Positions 8,410 to 19,153 of a DNA stretch of 61,402 nucleotides are shown here, piece by piece; position 1 is the stretch's first letter; every line of letters starts with the position of its first letter. Position numbers and translations under genes: made by a program. Source of the DNA: Peptoclostridium sp. GTDB taxonomy: Bacteria > Bacillota > Clostridia > Peptostreptococcales > Peptostreptococcaceae. Where the stretch lies: the NCBI RefSeq assembly GCF_009881055.1, contig NZ_WXFG01000004.1:1-61402 (forward strand), written 5' to 3'. The notes beneath the pieces are model-generated. The model saw nothing but the letters and a program-made list of their open reading frames with translations. It had not been told where the DNA came from and did not search any database.

Positions 8410-9567
8410 ATGATATCAAATAAGAAGGCAATAGTCGGAGCACTAGTCATAGCACTTGTAAGTTCGCTTTTGACACTCAACGTCGGGGCTTTGTTTGGAA
8501 AGATAGCTATAGTTCCAATGAACGAATACAAGCAGTACAAAGAGTTCGAAAAGATGTACTCACTCAAGAGCTCCATAGAGCAGGAATACTACAAGAATCC
8601 TAGCGAAAGCGCGCTTGTGGAGGGAGCAATAAAGGGCATGTTCGAAGGTCTAAATGACCCATACTCGACTTACATGACAAAAAAAGAGTTTGACGCGCTT
8701 TTGGAATACACCAAAGGAAGCTTCGGCGGCATAGGCGTATATGTGTCTGCCGAGGACGACGGCTTTATAACAATAGTCTCTCCTATTGAGGACACTCCTG
8801 GAGCCAGGGCAGGACTCAAGGCCGGAGACAAGATATTGAAGGTTGACGGCGAGAATGTAAGCTCCAAGGATATAGACAAGGCTGTCTCCAAGATGAAGGG
8901 CGAACCCGGGAGCAAGGTCACAATAACGATAGCAAGGGAAGGACAGCAGGAGCCTTTCGATGTACACATAACAAGAGAAGAGATAAGGATTCAGACGGTC
9001 AAGTCAGAAGTCAAGGAAGACGGAATAGGCTACATCAGGATTACTACATTCGATGAAAAGACAGCCGCAGATTTCAAGACCAATTTGAATGCCCTTAAAT
9101 CCAAGGGAATCAAAGCTCTTGTGATAGACCTGCGCGACAATCCGGGCGGGCTGCTCGACCAGTGCCAGGAGATATCTGATGAGCTGCTGGGCAAGGGCAC
9201 AATAGTGTACACAAGGGACAGAAGCGGAAGCGAGGAGTACCTCAAATCTGACGAGGAGAGGAAGCTGGGACTGCCTATTGCGGTGCTTGTAAACGGAGGC
9301 TCTGCATCGGCCTCAGAGATACTAAGCGGCGCAATAAAGGACAACAAGGCCGGCATACTTGTTGGAACAAAGACATACGGCAAGGGACTTGTACAGCAGG
9401 TGTTCCCGCTTGAGGACGGCTCAGGATACAAGCTTACGGTTTCGCAGTATTTCACTCCTAGTGGAGCATATATAAACAAGAAGGGCATACAGCCTGACAT
9501 AGAGGAAAAGGACGAGACCAAGCAGCTTGACAGGGCGCTTGAATATCTGAAAAGCAAAATAAAGTAA
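8410..9567 (+). CDS. S41 family carboxy-terminal processing protease
   Basis: A 385-residue membrane-anchored serine protease. One N-terminal hydrophobic segment (about residues 8-27) acts as an anchor. A PDZ domain (about 95-185, GIGVYVSAEDDG to GSKVTITIAREG) presents substrate C-termini. The tail-specific protease domain carries the catalytic Ser in NGGSASASEIL and the Lys in TKTYGKGLVQQV. It follows the EnvC-like gene by 43 nt and is last in the operon. CtpA-type proteases often trim or degrade wall hydrolases, so control of the upstream M23 enzyme is a reasonable inference. Confidence 0.93.
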   Translation: MISNKKAIVGALVIALVSSLLTLNVGALFGKIAIVPMNEYKQYKEFEKMYSLKSSIEQEYYKNPSESALVEGAIKGMFEGLNDPYSTYMTKKEFDALLEYTKGSFGGIGVYVSAEDDGFITIVSPIEDTPGARAGLKAGDKILKVDGENVSSKDIDKAVSKMKGEPGSKVTITIAREGQQEPFDVHITREEIRIQTVKSEVKEDGIGYIRITTFDEKTAADFKTNLNALKSKGIKALVIDLRDNPGGLLDQCQEISDELLGKGTIVYTRDRSGSEEYLKSDEERKLGLPIAVLVNGGSASASEILSGAIKDNKAGILVGTKTYGKGLVQQVFPLEDGSGYKLTVSQYFTPSGAYINKKGIQPDIEEKDETKQLDRALEYLKSKIK

Positions 9568-9574
9568 TCTCAAG

Positions 9575-9600
9575 GGGAGCGCAAAGGCGCTTCCTTTTTT
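9575..9600 (+). terminator. Terminator of the ftsEX-ctp operon
   Basis: An 8-bp GC-rich stem (GGGAGCGC at 9575-9582 with GCGCTTCC at 9587-9594), a 4-nt loop and six Ts lie immediately after the protease stop. Confidence 0.85.
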
Positions 9601-9601
9601 G

Positions 9602-9630
9602 TTGCGCTCGGAAGTCCTTAGCGATATAAT
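9602..9630 (+). promoter_or_regulatory. Candidate promoter of uvrBA
   Basis: TTGCGC (9602-9607), a 17-bp spacer and TATAAT (9625-9630) lie just after the previous terminator and before a LexA-like box. Confidence 0.5.
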
Positions 9631-9640
9631 TTTATTTATA

Positions 9641-9654
9641 AGAACATTTGTTTG
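9641..9654. promoter_or_regulatory. LexA (SOS) box candidate upstream of uvrB
   Basis: AGAACATTTGTTTG closely matches the Gram-positive SOS box consensus CGAAC-N4-GTTCG (GAAC and GTTT half-sites, 4-nt spacer). It sits between the -10 element and the uvrB start, where LexA binding would block transcription. DNA-damage control of uvrBA is known in Firmicutes; the site itself is my reading. Confidence 0.6.
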
Positions 9655-9672
9655 AGCGGACGGAGGTGCCGA

Positions 9673-11637
<1,965 letters not shown>

Positions 11638-11638
11638 T

Positions 11639-14464
11639 ATGGACGAGAGAAAAATCATAATAAAGGGAGCAAAGGAGCACAATCTCAAGAACGTTGACCT
11701 CGAGATACCAAGAAACAAGCTGGTAGTGTTCACGGGACTTTCGGGCTCGGGAAAGTCATCTCTTGCTTTTGACACAATATACGCTGAAGGCCAGAGGCGC
11801 TACGTGGAGAGTCTCTCGGCGTATGCGAGGCAGTTTCTTGGACAGATGGAAAAGCCGGATGTCGAGTATATAGAAGGGCTCTCGCCTGCGATATCGATAG
11901 ACCAGAAGACTACGTCGAAAAATCCAAGATCGACAGTGGGAACGGTAACAGAGATATACGACTACATGAGGCTTCTCTATGCGCGAATAGGTGAGCCGCA
12001 CTGCCCGGTGTGCAAAAAGAAGATTAGCCAGATGACGATAGAGCAGATAGTAGACAAGTTAATGGAGCTTCCAGAGGGAACGAAGATACAGGTAATGGCC
12101 CCTGTAATACGCGGCAAGAAGGGAAGACATGAGAAGCTCATTGAAAGCATCAAAAAGGACGGGTTTGTAAGGATAAGAGTGAACGGAGAGGTGTACCAAG
12201 TAGACGATGAAATAGAGCTGGACAAGAACAAAAAGCATAGCATAGATGTAGTCGTTGACAGGCTGGTTGTAAAGCCGGGCATAGAAAGCAGGCTCTACGA
12301 ATCGGCAGAGACGTCACTCAAGCTCGCAGACGGGCTTGTGCTAATTGACATCATAGACTCTCAGCCCCAAATGTTTTCAACCAGATTTGCATGCATAGAG
12401 CACGGTATAGGAATAGAGGAGCTTTCACCTAGGATGTTCTCTTTCAACTCCCCGTTTGGGGCCTGCCCAGATTGCAACGGGCTCGGTTCCCTCAAAAGTG
12501 TGGACCCTAAGCTGGTAGTTCCCAACGAGGATCTTACCATACGAGAAGGGGCTGTTGCGGCATGGGCATCAAGCGGCGCCGGTTCAGAGGATACCTACTA
12601 CTTCAAGATGATAGACGGCTTGGCAAAAAATCACGGTCAGTCTCTGGATGTGCCGTTTAAAGAGCTCGATTCCGATTTTGTGGAAAAATTGCTCTATGGA
12701 GACGACAAGAATGTATCCTTCGAATATGAAAGTAAGTTCGGAGGCTACAGGACATACAGCGCGAGGTTCGAGGGGGTCATAAACAACCTCGAGAGGAGAT
12801 ATCGTGAGACAAATTCCGACTACATGAGGGAAAAAATTGAGGAGTATATGAGTGAAACTCCGTGCCAAAAGTGTGGCGGAACAAGGCTCAAGGAAGAGAG
12901 TCTCTCGGTGCTAATAGACGGCAGGAATATATCACAGCTGACCAGCATGTCGGTAAATGCTCTGTACGACTATCTGGAAAGCGCGCCGCTTACAGACAAG
13001 CAAAAATTCATTGGCAGAGACATACTCAAAGAGATAAAAGCCAGACTGAAATTTTTAAAGGACGTGGGACTCGAATACCTGACGCTTTCGAGGACTTCGG
13101 GAACGCTTTCTGGTGGAGAATCGCAGAGGATAAGGCTTGCAACGCAGATAGGAGCTTCGCTTATGGGGGTGCTTTATGTGCTTGACGAGCCCAGCATAGG
13201 ACTTCACCAGAGGGACAACGACAGGCTGCTTGCTACTCTCAGGGACCTTACGGATCTTGGGAACACGCTCATAGTCGTGGAGCACGATGAGGACACAATT
13301 CACGCGGCGGATTACATCGTTGACATAGGTCCGGGTGCAGGAGTTCACGGGGGCGAGATTGTAGCCGCTGGAACAATAGAAGACATAATGGCCTGTGAAA
13401 GGTCGATAACAGGACAATACCTCAGTGGAAAAAGGGCTATACCAGTCCCGCAGAGCAGAAGGCAGCCGGGAGATAAGTCGATAACAATCAAAGGTGCGAG
13501 GGAAAACAACCTCAAGGACATAGATGTCGACATACCCCTTGGCGTGTTCACTTGCGTCACTGGCGTCTCTGGTTCGGGGAAAAGCTCGCTCATAAACGAG
13601 ATACTCTTCAAGGGCGTAGCTGCAAAGACTCAGAGGCTCAAGGCAAGGCCGGGAGACCACGATTCAATAGCTGGGCTTGAGCACATTGACAAGGTCATAG
13701 ACATAGACCAGTCGCCTATAGGGAGAACGCCACGGTCGAATCCGGCCACCTACACGGGTGTATTCGACAGCATACGTGACGTATTTGCATCCACGCAGGA
13801 ATCCAAGGCAAGAGGCTACGGCAAGGGCAGGTTCAGCTTCAATATCAAAGGTGGAAGATGCGAAGCCTGCAAAGGTGACGGCATAATAAAAATCGAAATG
13901 CACTTCCTGCCGGATGTATATATTCCGTGTGAGATCTGCAAGGGCAGCAGATACAATAGGGAGACGATTCAGGTCAAGTACAAGGGCAAGAGCATAGCCG
14001 ACGTGCTAGACATGAACGTCGAGGAAGCGCTTGAATTCTTCTCGAGCATACCGTCGATAAGTAGAAAGATGCAAACGTTGATGGACGTGGGACTCGGCTA
14101 TATCAAGCTGGGACAGCCGTCCACGCAACTCTCCGGCGGAGAGGCGCAAAGGATAAAGCTCGCCACAGAGCTCAGCAAGAGATCAACAGGAAAGACGCTC
14201 TACATCCTTGATGAGCCTACAACTGGCTTGCACATGGCAGATGTCGACAGGCTGATAGACATGCTCCAAAAGCTCGTGGATGCAGGCAATAGTGTGCTCG
14301 TAATAGAGCACAACCTGGACGTAATAAAGACTGCCGACCACATAATAGACCTAGGACCTGACGGAGGAGACAAGGGAGGCTATATAATAGGGCAGGGAAC
14401 ACCCGAGGAAATTGCAAAAAACAAAAAATCATACACGGGAGCATTCCTCAAAAAGCTCTTGTAA
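11639..14464 (+). CDS. uvrA: Excinuclease ABC subunit A
   Basis: A 941-residue UvrA, the ABC-type ATPase dimer that finds bulky DNA lesions and loads UvrB. It has two ABC modules: Walker [15 protein letters not shown] near residue 32 and [14 protein letters not shown] near 640; signatures [12 protein letters not shown] and [12 protein letters not shown]; Walker [12 protein letters not shown] and [11 protein letters not shown]. Zinc-binding cysteine pairs are CPVCKKK and [14 protein letters not shown]. It is translated one base after uvrB. Its 3-prime end carries a 16-bp tandem duplication (14455-14485), just before a terminator. Confidence 0.97.
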   Translation: MDERKIIIKGAKEHNLKNVDLEIPRNKLVVFTGLSGSGKSSLAFDTIYAEGQRRYVESLSAYARQFLGQMEKPDVEYIEGLSPAISIDQKTTSKNPRSTVGTVTEIYDYMRLLYARIGEPHCPVCKKKISQMTIEQIVDKLMELPEGTKIQVMAPVIRGKKGRHEKLIESIKKDGFVRIRVNGEVYQVDDEIELDKNKKHSIDVVVDRLVVKPGIESRLYESAETSLKLADGLVLIDIIDSQPQMFSTRFACIEHGIGIEELSPRMFSFNSPFGACPDCNGLGSLKSVDPKLVVPNEDLTIREGAVAAWASSGAGSEDTYYFKMIDGLAKNHGQSLDVPFKELDSDFVEKLLYGDDKNVSFEYESKFGGYRTYSARFEGVINNLERRYRETNSDYMREKIEEYMSETPCQKCGGTRLKEESLSVLIDGRNISQLTSMSVNALYDYLESAPLTDKQKFIGRDILKEIKARLKFLKDVGLEYLTLSRTSGTLSGGESQRIRLATQIGASLMGVLYVLDEPSIGLHQRDNDRLLATLRDLTDLGNTLIVVEHDEDTIHAADYIVDIGPGAGVHGGEIVAAGTIEDIMACERSITGQYLSGKRAIPVPQSRRQPGDKSITIKGARENNLKDIDVDIPLGVFTCVTGVSGSGKSSLINEILFKGVAAKTQRLKARPGDHDSIAGLEHIDKVIDIDQSPIGRTPRSNPATYTGVFDSIRDVFASTQESKARGYGKGRFSFNIKGGRCEACKGDGIIKIEMHFLPDVYIPCEICKGSRYNRETIQVKYKGKSIADVLDMNVEEALEFFSSIPSISRKMQTLMDVGLGYIKLGQPSTQLSGGEAQRIKLATELSKRSTGKTLYILDEPTTGLHMADVDRLIDMLQKLVDAGNSVLVIEHNLDVIKTADHIIDLGPDGGDKGGYIIGQGTPEEIAKNKKSYTGAFLKKLL

Positions 14465-14485
14465 AATAATGCTCTTGTAAAATAA
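14455..14485 (+). repeat. Short tandem duplication at the uvrA stop
   Basis: GCTCTTGTAAAATAA occurs at 14455-14469 and again at 14471-14485, separated by one T. The first copy contains the uvrA stop. It looks like a simple slippage duplication. Confidence 0.7.
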
Positions 14486-14487
14486 AG

Positions 14488-14520
14488 AAGTCGCCTTAAA
14501 GCTTAAGGCGACTTTTTACA
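14488..14520. terminator. Bidirectional terminator between uvrA and the hyd operon
   Basis: A near-perfect stem (AAGTCGCCTTAA with TTAAGGCGACTT, 3-nt loop) is followed by Ts on the plus strand and by a T-rich stretch on the minus strand. It ends uvrBA and, from the other side, the small minus-strand gene whose stop (14516-14518) touches it. Confidence 0.8.
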
Positions 14521-14644
14521 CGACTTTAGTTATGAAGCTTGATATGATGTACATTACCATCAAAAGTGAAACACATGCCGATATTCCTTTGAGCTCTGAA
14601 AAATCATTAATTCGCCGCGGGACCGACTTGTCGCTACTAGACAT
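14516..14644 (-). CDS. Small hypothetical single-pass membrane protein (42 aa)
   Basis: A 42-residue ORF: a charged N-terminus (MSSSDKSVPRRINDFSELKG) then one hydrophobic segment of about 18 residues (ACVSLLMVMYIISSF) and a short basic tail. It ends exactly at a terminator and has AAGGAG upstream, though 14 nt from the ATG, longer than usual. It lies 88 nt beyond hydF on the same strand. I do not recognise a family. A role with HydF or the hydrogenase would be a guess from position only. Confidence 0.5.
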   Translation of the reverse strand: MSSSDKSVPRRINDFSELKGISACVSLLMVMYIISSFITKVV

Positions 14645-14671
14645 AGCTAAAAACCACACTCCTTAGATGTA

Positions 14672-14691
14672 ATAATAGCTCAGGCTATTAT
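14672..14691. promoter_or_regulatory. Inverted repeat upstream of the small membrane protein gene
   Basis: ATAATAGC and GCTATTAT (8+8, 4-nt spacer) lie between hydF and the 42-aa ORF, next to a minus-strand TATAAT-like sequence. No T-run follows it, so it looks more like an operator or RNA-processing hairpin than a terminator. Confidence 0.4.
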
Positions 14692-14732
14692 ATCTCATTA
14701 TACCACATAAAGGAGTTTATAAACACATACTT

Positions 14733-15923
14733 CTACAGAAACATCCTCGTTACCCTTTCTAGTATTCCGTTCAAATGGGCAATGGCAACTCCGTAGTTTG
14801 TTATAGGCACGCTCTGCGACTGGGCCTTGAGTGTCCGTGTAAGCATCTGCTTCCTGTTGAACATGCAGGCGCCGCAGTGGAGTATTAGAGCGTACTGCTT
14901 AAGATCTTCTCCAAAATCCACACCGGCCTTGTGAACGATGTCAAGGTCGACGCCTGTTTTCTCTCTGAGCCATCTTGGCAGCTTTTCCTTGCCAATGTCG
15001 CCTTCGAGGGCATGGTGGGTGCAGGCCTCTGCTATGAGCACCTTGTCGCCCGCCTTGAGGGTGTCTATAGCCCGGGCTCCGCTAACGAGCATCTCGAGGT
15101 CGCCCTTGTATCTTGCCATTAGTATTGAAAAGGAAGTCAAGGGAACCTCATCAGGTATAATTTTGCTTACGCTTGCAAATATCTGCGAGTCGGTTATTAC
15201 AAGGTCGGGTTTTCGCCCGAGGCAGGCCAGGACATCTTCAAGCTCGCTGCCTTTTACTGTCACAGTCATGGCGTCATGGTCGAGCAGGTCCCTTATGGTC
15301 TGAACCTGTGGCAGTATTAGCCTTCCCTTGGGAGCCTGTATGTCCTGAGGAGCAACAAGCAGCACCAGAGCCTTTGGTGGGAGTATGTCACCCACAATCG
15401 ACTCGCGTTCGTAGTCCGAAGGAGCATTTATCTGTATGGCTCTTTTGAGTATATCTATATTTTCGCCAAGCTTTGAGCTGACCTTGACAAAGGGTATGCC
15501 AAGTTCCTTTTCATATTTGAATATATCCACGTCAGCCAGGTCAATCTTGTTTACAACCCCTATGACAGGGAGATTGCGTCTGGACAGTTCCTCGTGTATG
15601 CCTTTTTCAAAGGAAAAGTCAGTTTCGGCAGCATCGAAAACCAGCAGAGCAAGGTCTGTCTTGTCCATTATCTCGTGGGTCTTCTTGATTCTGAGCTTTC
15701 CGACATCCCCGACATCGTCAAGACCCGCTGTGTCTATTATCATGACAGGACCTAGCGGAAGAAGCTCCATGGCCTTGTATACCGGGTCGGTTGTTGTACC
15801 GGCGTGGTCAGAGACGAGCGCCATGTCCTGGCCTGTGAGAGCGTTTATCAGGCTTGACTTGCCGGCGTTTCGCTTGCCGAATATTGCTATATGGAGTCTG
15901 TTAGCTTTAGGAGTGCTTTGCAT
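14733..15923 (-). CDS. hydF: [FeFe]-hydrogenase maturation GTPase HydF
   Basis: A 396-residue scaffold that assembles the 2Fe subcluster and delivers it to the hydrogenase. The N-terminal GTPase domain has G1 GKRNAGKSSLINAL, G3 DTAGLDD and G4 NKID. A dimerisation domain follows (about 180-260). The C-terminal cluster-binding domain has CTHHALEGD and HCGACMFNRKQML, supplying Cys and His ligands for its 4Fe-4S cluster. It is third in the minus-strand hydE-hydG-hydF set, 21 nt beyond hydG, and its client is probably HymC encoded 9 kb away on the other strand. Confidence 0.96.
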   Translation of the reverse strand: MQSTPKANRLHIAIFGKRNAGKSSLINALTGQDMALVSDHAGTTTDPVYKAMELLPLGPVMIIDTAGLDDVGDVGKLRIKKTHEIMDKTDLALLVFDAAETDFSFEKGIHEELSRRNLPVIGVVNKIDLADVDIFKYEKELGIPFVKVSSKLGENIDILKRAIQINAPSDYERESIVGDILPPKALVLLVAPQDIQAPKGRLILPQVQTIRDLLDHDAMTVTVKGSELEDVLACLGRKPDLVITDSQIFASVSKIIPDEVPLTSFSILMARYKGDLEMLVSGARAIDTLKAGDKVLIAEACTHHALEGDIGKEKLPRWLREKTGVDLDIVHKAGVDFGEDLKQYALILHCGACMFNRKQMLTRTLKAQSQSVPITNYGVAIAHLNGILERVTRMFL

Positions 15924-15944
15924 TTGTATCTCCCTTCCCCATTA

Positions 15945-17372
15945 TTAGAATCTCAGGTCTCTTTCTCCTGCTTTGAGTCTTTCTAGGTATCTCTTTGCTG
16001 CGTCCTTTGCTGCCGGATTAGGAATGTCCTCGATTGATTTTTCGATAAGTGCTTCGCCAAGCTCTATTAGCTCTTCGTCAGCATAGTCAAGCAGGTATTC
16101 CTTGAATGTGAGCAGTGCATTTGGCAGGCATACGTTGTGTATCTGGCCTGATTTTGCAAGGGGCATGAAGCGTTCGCCCGTTCTGCCTTCCCTGTAGCAT
16201 GCGGTGCAGTAGCTTGGGATGTAGCCGTCCTTGCAGAGGTCCTTCAGCACTTCTGCTGGTGATCTGTGGTCTCCAACCTCGAACTGAGGAGTATCCCTCT
16301 TTCCGTCATCAGAATATTCTTCCCTGTAGCCGCCAACACCTGTGCAAGAGCCGGCACTTATCTGTGATATTCCAAGATCCATGGCTTCTTTCCTGAAGGC
16401 CGCAGTTTCTCTTGTTGAAAGTATCATGCCAGTGTATGGTACTGAAAGCCTTAGTACGGCGATTATTTTCTTGAAGTCATTGTCGGAAACCATATGAGGG
16501 TAGTCCTCGATGCTCATTCCTGCAGCAGGCTTAAGTCTTGGCACTGATACTGTGTGAGGGCCCACTCCGTAAGTCGAGTCAAGGTGCTCGGCATGCATTA
16601 TCATTGCTATTGTGTCATATACGTGATCGTAAAGTCCGTAAAGAACACCTACTCCTACATCCTCAACTCCTCCCTGCATGGCCCTGTCCATAGCAGTAGT
16701 ATGCCAGTTGTAGTCATGCTTAGGTCCCTGCGGATGAAGCCTTTCGTATGTCGGCTTGTGGTATGTCTCCTGGAAGAGAGTATAAGTTCCTATCTCAGCC
16801 TCCATGAGCTTTCTGTAGTTTTCAACTGTTGTAGCTGCAATGTTTATGTTGATTCTTCTTATGGCTCCGTTGTCGAATTTTAGTGAGTATATCTTCTTGA
16901 TGCTGTCAAGGACGTAGTCAAGAGGACAGTTTACATCATCCTCGCCCGCCTCGAGTACTATTCTTTTGTGGCCGAGTGATTCTAGTATTCTTACCTCTTC
17001 CTCGATCTCATCCATGCTGAGCTTTCTTCTTTGAAGCTGGCAGTTTTTGTGGCTGTAGCCGCAGTATGCGCAGTTGTTTACGCAGTAGTTGCTGACATAC
17101 AGAGGAGCAAAAAGCACTATTCTTTTTCCATATATAGTCTCTTTGATGTGTTTTGCAGTCTTGAACATATCATCTAGTATTTCAGGATCAGTCACATTTA
17201 GAAGCACAGCTGCTTCTTTGTGTGTAAGGCCTTTGGCTTCTTTCGCCTTTTTAAGAAGCTCATCAACATAAGTCTTGTCCTTTGACATCTCTTTTCCAAA
17301 ATCCATGGATTCTCTTATTTCCGAATCTACTATGAATTCTTCGGCCTTGAACTCTTTAAATTCTTTCATCAT
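15945..17372 (-). CDS. hydG: [FeFe]-hydrogenase maturation radical SAM tyrosine lyase HydG
   Basis: A 475-residue radical SAM enzyme that cleaves tyrosine to make the CO and CN ligands of the H-cluster, releasing p-cresol. The SAM cluster motif CVNNCAYC is near residue 95-102. The C-terminal auxiliary cluster region is CTACYREGRTGERF with a later Cys in IHNVCLPNAL. Length fits the family. The start at 17372 (MMKEFKEF) is chosen because GGGAGG lies 8 nt upstream; the in-frame upstream codons overlap this site. It sits between hydE and hydF with short gaps. Confidence 0.96.
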   Translation of the reverse strand: MMKEFKEFKAEEFIVDSEIRESMDFGKEMSKDKTYVDELLKKAKEAKGLTHKEAAVLLNVTDPEILDDMFKTAKHIKETIYGKRIVLFAPLYVSNYCVNNCAYCGYSHKNCQLQRRKLSMDEIEEEVRILESLGHKRIVLEAGEDDVNCPLDYVLDSIKKIYSLKFDNGAIRRININIAATTVENYRKLMEAEIGTYTLFQETYHKPTYERLHPQGPKHDYNWHTTAMDRAMQGGVEDVGVGVLYGLYDHVYDTIAMIMHAEHLDSTYGVGPHTVSVPRLKPAAGMSIEDYPHMVSDNDFKKIIAVLRLSVPYTGMILSTRETAAFRKEAMDLGISQISAGSCTGVGGYREEYSDDGKRDTPQFEVGDHRSPAEVLKDLCKDGYIPSYCTACYREGRTGERFMPLAKSGQIHNVCLPNALLTFKEYLLDYADEELIELGEALIEKSIEDIPNPAAKDAAKRYLERLKAGERDLRF

Positions 17373-17440
17373 TATAAATTCCTCCCATACTAAAGTTAAC
17401 TGCATATGAATTGTAAACTTGCTTTTTTTAACTCCTTACA

Positions 17441-18469
17441 TTAAGCCTTATGCTCAACAGCATCGCCTCTGGTGTCTGAAACGTAGCGCCCGAAGCTTTC
17501 AATGTAGGTTTCCACCTCGTGGCGTTCTTCGAGGAGGCTTTTTTCATTTTTTAGAGGTTTTGGATATATGTCGTAAAGCCTTCTGTATTTGTGGGGCTCT
17601 ATTTTTCTCATTATAACGTTTGCCCCAGCGTTAAATGCGTTTGTGCCTGTAGATACTTCAAGAGCCGTGGTTGTGGGAAGGTGTGGGCGCTTTAAGAGTA
17701 TCCTTGTCAGGGCTACAGCCTTGAGCGTAAGCAGGCTGCTTCCCGTCTGCGCATCCCTCAGTTCTGTGCTGGGGTGAGGGATGAAAGGCCCTATTCCGGC
17801 CATTTCAATATCAAGCTCCTTGAGCAGGAGTATGTCCTTTGCTATTGTCTCCAGGGTCTGGCCGGGAAGTCCTATCATAAAGCCGCTTCCAGTTTGATAT
17901 CCAAGCTCTTTGAGCCATTGGAGGCACTGCAGCCGCGTATTGAAGCTCGAGTGAGGGTGGAGCCTGTCGTAAATTTTCTCGTCGGCTGTCTCGTGCTTTA
18001 AAAGATATCTGTCGGCGCCATCCTTGATCCACTGGGCGTATTCGCTGTATTCCCTCTCGCCGGCGCTAAGTGTTATAGCTATGTCGCCGATTTTCTTTAT
18101 TTCCTTTACGATGTAGGATATCATATCGGCTGTGTAGTATGGGTCCTCCCCGGACTGAAGTACGAGGCTTCTGTAGCCGACTTCGTATGCCTGTCTTGCA
18201 TTTTCGATTATTTCGTCGGGTTCCATCCGGTATCTTTCAACGGAGTTGTTTTGCACCTGCAGGCCGCAGTAGAGGCAGCCGCAGCGACAGTAGTTGGAGA
18301 ATTCTATTATGCCGCGCAGGTGGACCTCATTTCCGAAATACTGCTTTCTTATTTCGTTGGCTCTTTCAAAGAGATATTCGTCTTCAGAAGAACCGAGAAT
18401 GGTAACCAGTTGTTCCTGAGTTGCACTTGAAGTCTCTGTTATTAGGTCTATAATAGCCCTTGTATCCAT
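17441..18469 (-). CDS. hydE: [FeFe]-hydrogenase maturation radical SAM protein HydE
   Basis: A 342-residue radical SAM enzyme acting on the Fe(CO)2(CN)cysteine synthon made by HydG during H-cluster assembly. The SAM cluster motif CRCGCLYC is near residue 62-69, followed by GLQ and the GGE-like LQSGEDP. The start at 18469 (MDTRAIIDL) is preferred because CAGGAGG lies 6 nt ahead; the longer frame extends into the leader hairpin. It is first gene of the minus-strand maturation operon, preceded by a 255-nt leader with a terminator hairpin, so expression is probably controlled by attenuation. Confidence 0.95.
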   Translation of the reverse strand: MDTRAIIDLITETSSATQEQLVTILGSSEDEYLFERANEIRKQYFGNEVHLRGIIEFSNYCRCGCLYCGLQVQNNSVERYRMEPDEIIENARQAYEVGYRSLVLQSGEDPYYTADMISYIVKEIKKIGDIAITLSAGEREYSEYAQWIKDGADRYLLKHETADEKIYDRLHPHSSFNTRLQCLQWLKELGYQTGSGFMIGLPGQTLETIAKDILLLKELDIEMAGIGPFIPHPSTELRDAQTGSSLLTLKAVALTRILLKRPHLPTTTALEVSTGTNAFNAGANVIMRKIEPHKYRRLYDIYPKPLKNEKSLLEERHEVETYIESFGRYVSDTRGDAVEHKA

Positions 18470-18497
18470 AAGCGCCTCCTGTCCGGAAATAAACAAT

Positions 18498-18524
18498 AAA
18501 AAAAGCTTTCTCCAAGGAGAAAGC
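18498..18524 (-). terminator. Intrinsic terminator inside the hydE leader
   Basis: A perfect 8-bp stem (GCTTTCTC and GAGAAAGC, 4-nt loop) is followed on the minus strand by seven Ts. It lies between the hydE promoter and the hydE start, 28 nt before the start codon, so it can only act as an attenuator for hydE. Confidence 0.8.
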
Positions 18525-18725
18525 CGAGTATGTAAATCATCACTCTGCACATGATACATTTTTCACAAAAGCGCATAGGCGTCAATGTGGATGGCATCAT
18601 GATACAGAAAAATCATACTTTATGCGACTTCCCCTTTTGCTCGGAAAATCCTTGCAATCAGGTATTCTTTTTAGAAAGGTCTCCCGGGCTGTCATCGCCA
18701 AACCGGCAGAGCTTGTTTTTGTGAT
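18525..18725 (-). promoter_or_regulatory. Structured 5-prime leader of hydE, riboswitch candidate
   Basis: On the minus strand a promoter at 18733-18761 is followed by about 200 nt without a gene, then a terminator and hydE. The leader can form a long-range helix: CAAAAGCGCATA (plus strand 18566-18577) pairs with TATGCG (18621-18626) and CTTTTG (18634-18639) across a 7-nt bulge. Near the 5-prime end the minus-strand RNA reads GGCGAUGACAGCCCGGGAGACC in two blocks (18678-18699), and later GAGCAAAAGGGGAAGUC. These resemble parts of the glycine riboswitch core as I remember it, but the full core is not present. Class unknown. Confidence 0.55.
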
Positions 18726-18732
18726 TAATGAA

Positions 18733-18761
18733 ATTATACAAAAAAAGATATGACGTGTCTA
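18733..18761 (-). promoter_or_regulatory. Promoter of the hydEGF operon
   Basis: On the minus strand TAGACA (18761-18756), a 17-bp spacer and TATAAT (18738-18733) form a near-consensus vegetative promoter. Transcription would start near 18726, giving a leader of about 255 nt before hydE. Confidence 0.65.
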
Positions 18762-18875
18762 CAATTTTATCAAAAATTTATCAAATACGAACAAGCAAAA
18801 AAATGTTGATTTATGGACATATAAGGCTGACAATATAAGTATAAATTAATTATGTAAAGCAAAAGGGTGATATAC

Positions 18876-19127
18876 ATGGAACTTGAAAAGAGAATTGGGG
18901 CAGTGGCCATAATAATTGAAAACAAGGACAGCGTGCAAAGAGCCAATGCAATACTAAGCGAATATTCAGATGTGATAGTAGGCAGGATGGGGATACCATA
19001 TAAGGAAAAGCACGTCAATGTAATATCGATAATAGTGGACGGGACGACAGACGAGATAGGCGCAATGGCGGGCAAGCTGGGCAAGCTTGAAGGCGTCATG
19101 GTGAAAAGTGCCCTTACTAAAAAATAG
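18876..19127 (+). CDS. TM1266-type iron-only hydrogenase system regulator
   Basis: An 83-residue protein with an ACT/NikR-C-like ferredoxin fold (alternating strands and helices: RIGAVAIIIENK, VIVGRMGIPY, VNVISIIVDGTTDEIG, GVMVKSALTKK). Members of this family are commonly found beside hydE/hydF/hydG and are annotated as putative hydrogenase-system regulators; no DNA-binding domain is visible, so a ligand-sensing partner role is as likely. The ATG at 18876 follows AAAGGGTG. It is divergent from hydE and 26 nt before uvrC. Confidence 0.8.
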   Translation: MELEKRIGAVAIIIENKDSVQRANAILSEYSDVIVGRMGIPYKEKHVNVISIIVDGTTDEIGAMAGKLGKLEGVMVKSALTKK

Positions 19128-19153
19128 AAAAAGCGTTGCAAGAGGTGTGGCGG

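Noticed and set aside
13055..13660. Long minus-strand ORF (201 codons) inside uvrA
   Set aside because: It is antisense to well-conserved uvrA motifs, its translation has no recognisable domain, and it has no ribosome site.
18560..18725. Firm assignment of the hydE leader as a glycine riboswitch
   Set aside because: Only pieces resemble the core as I remember it; the family requires elements I cannot find, so it stays a candidate.
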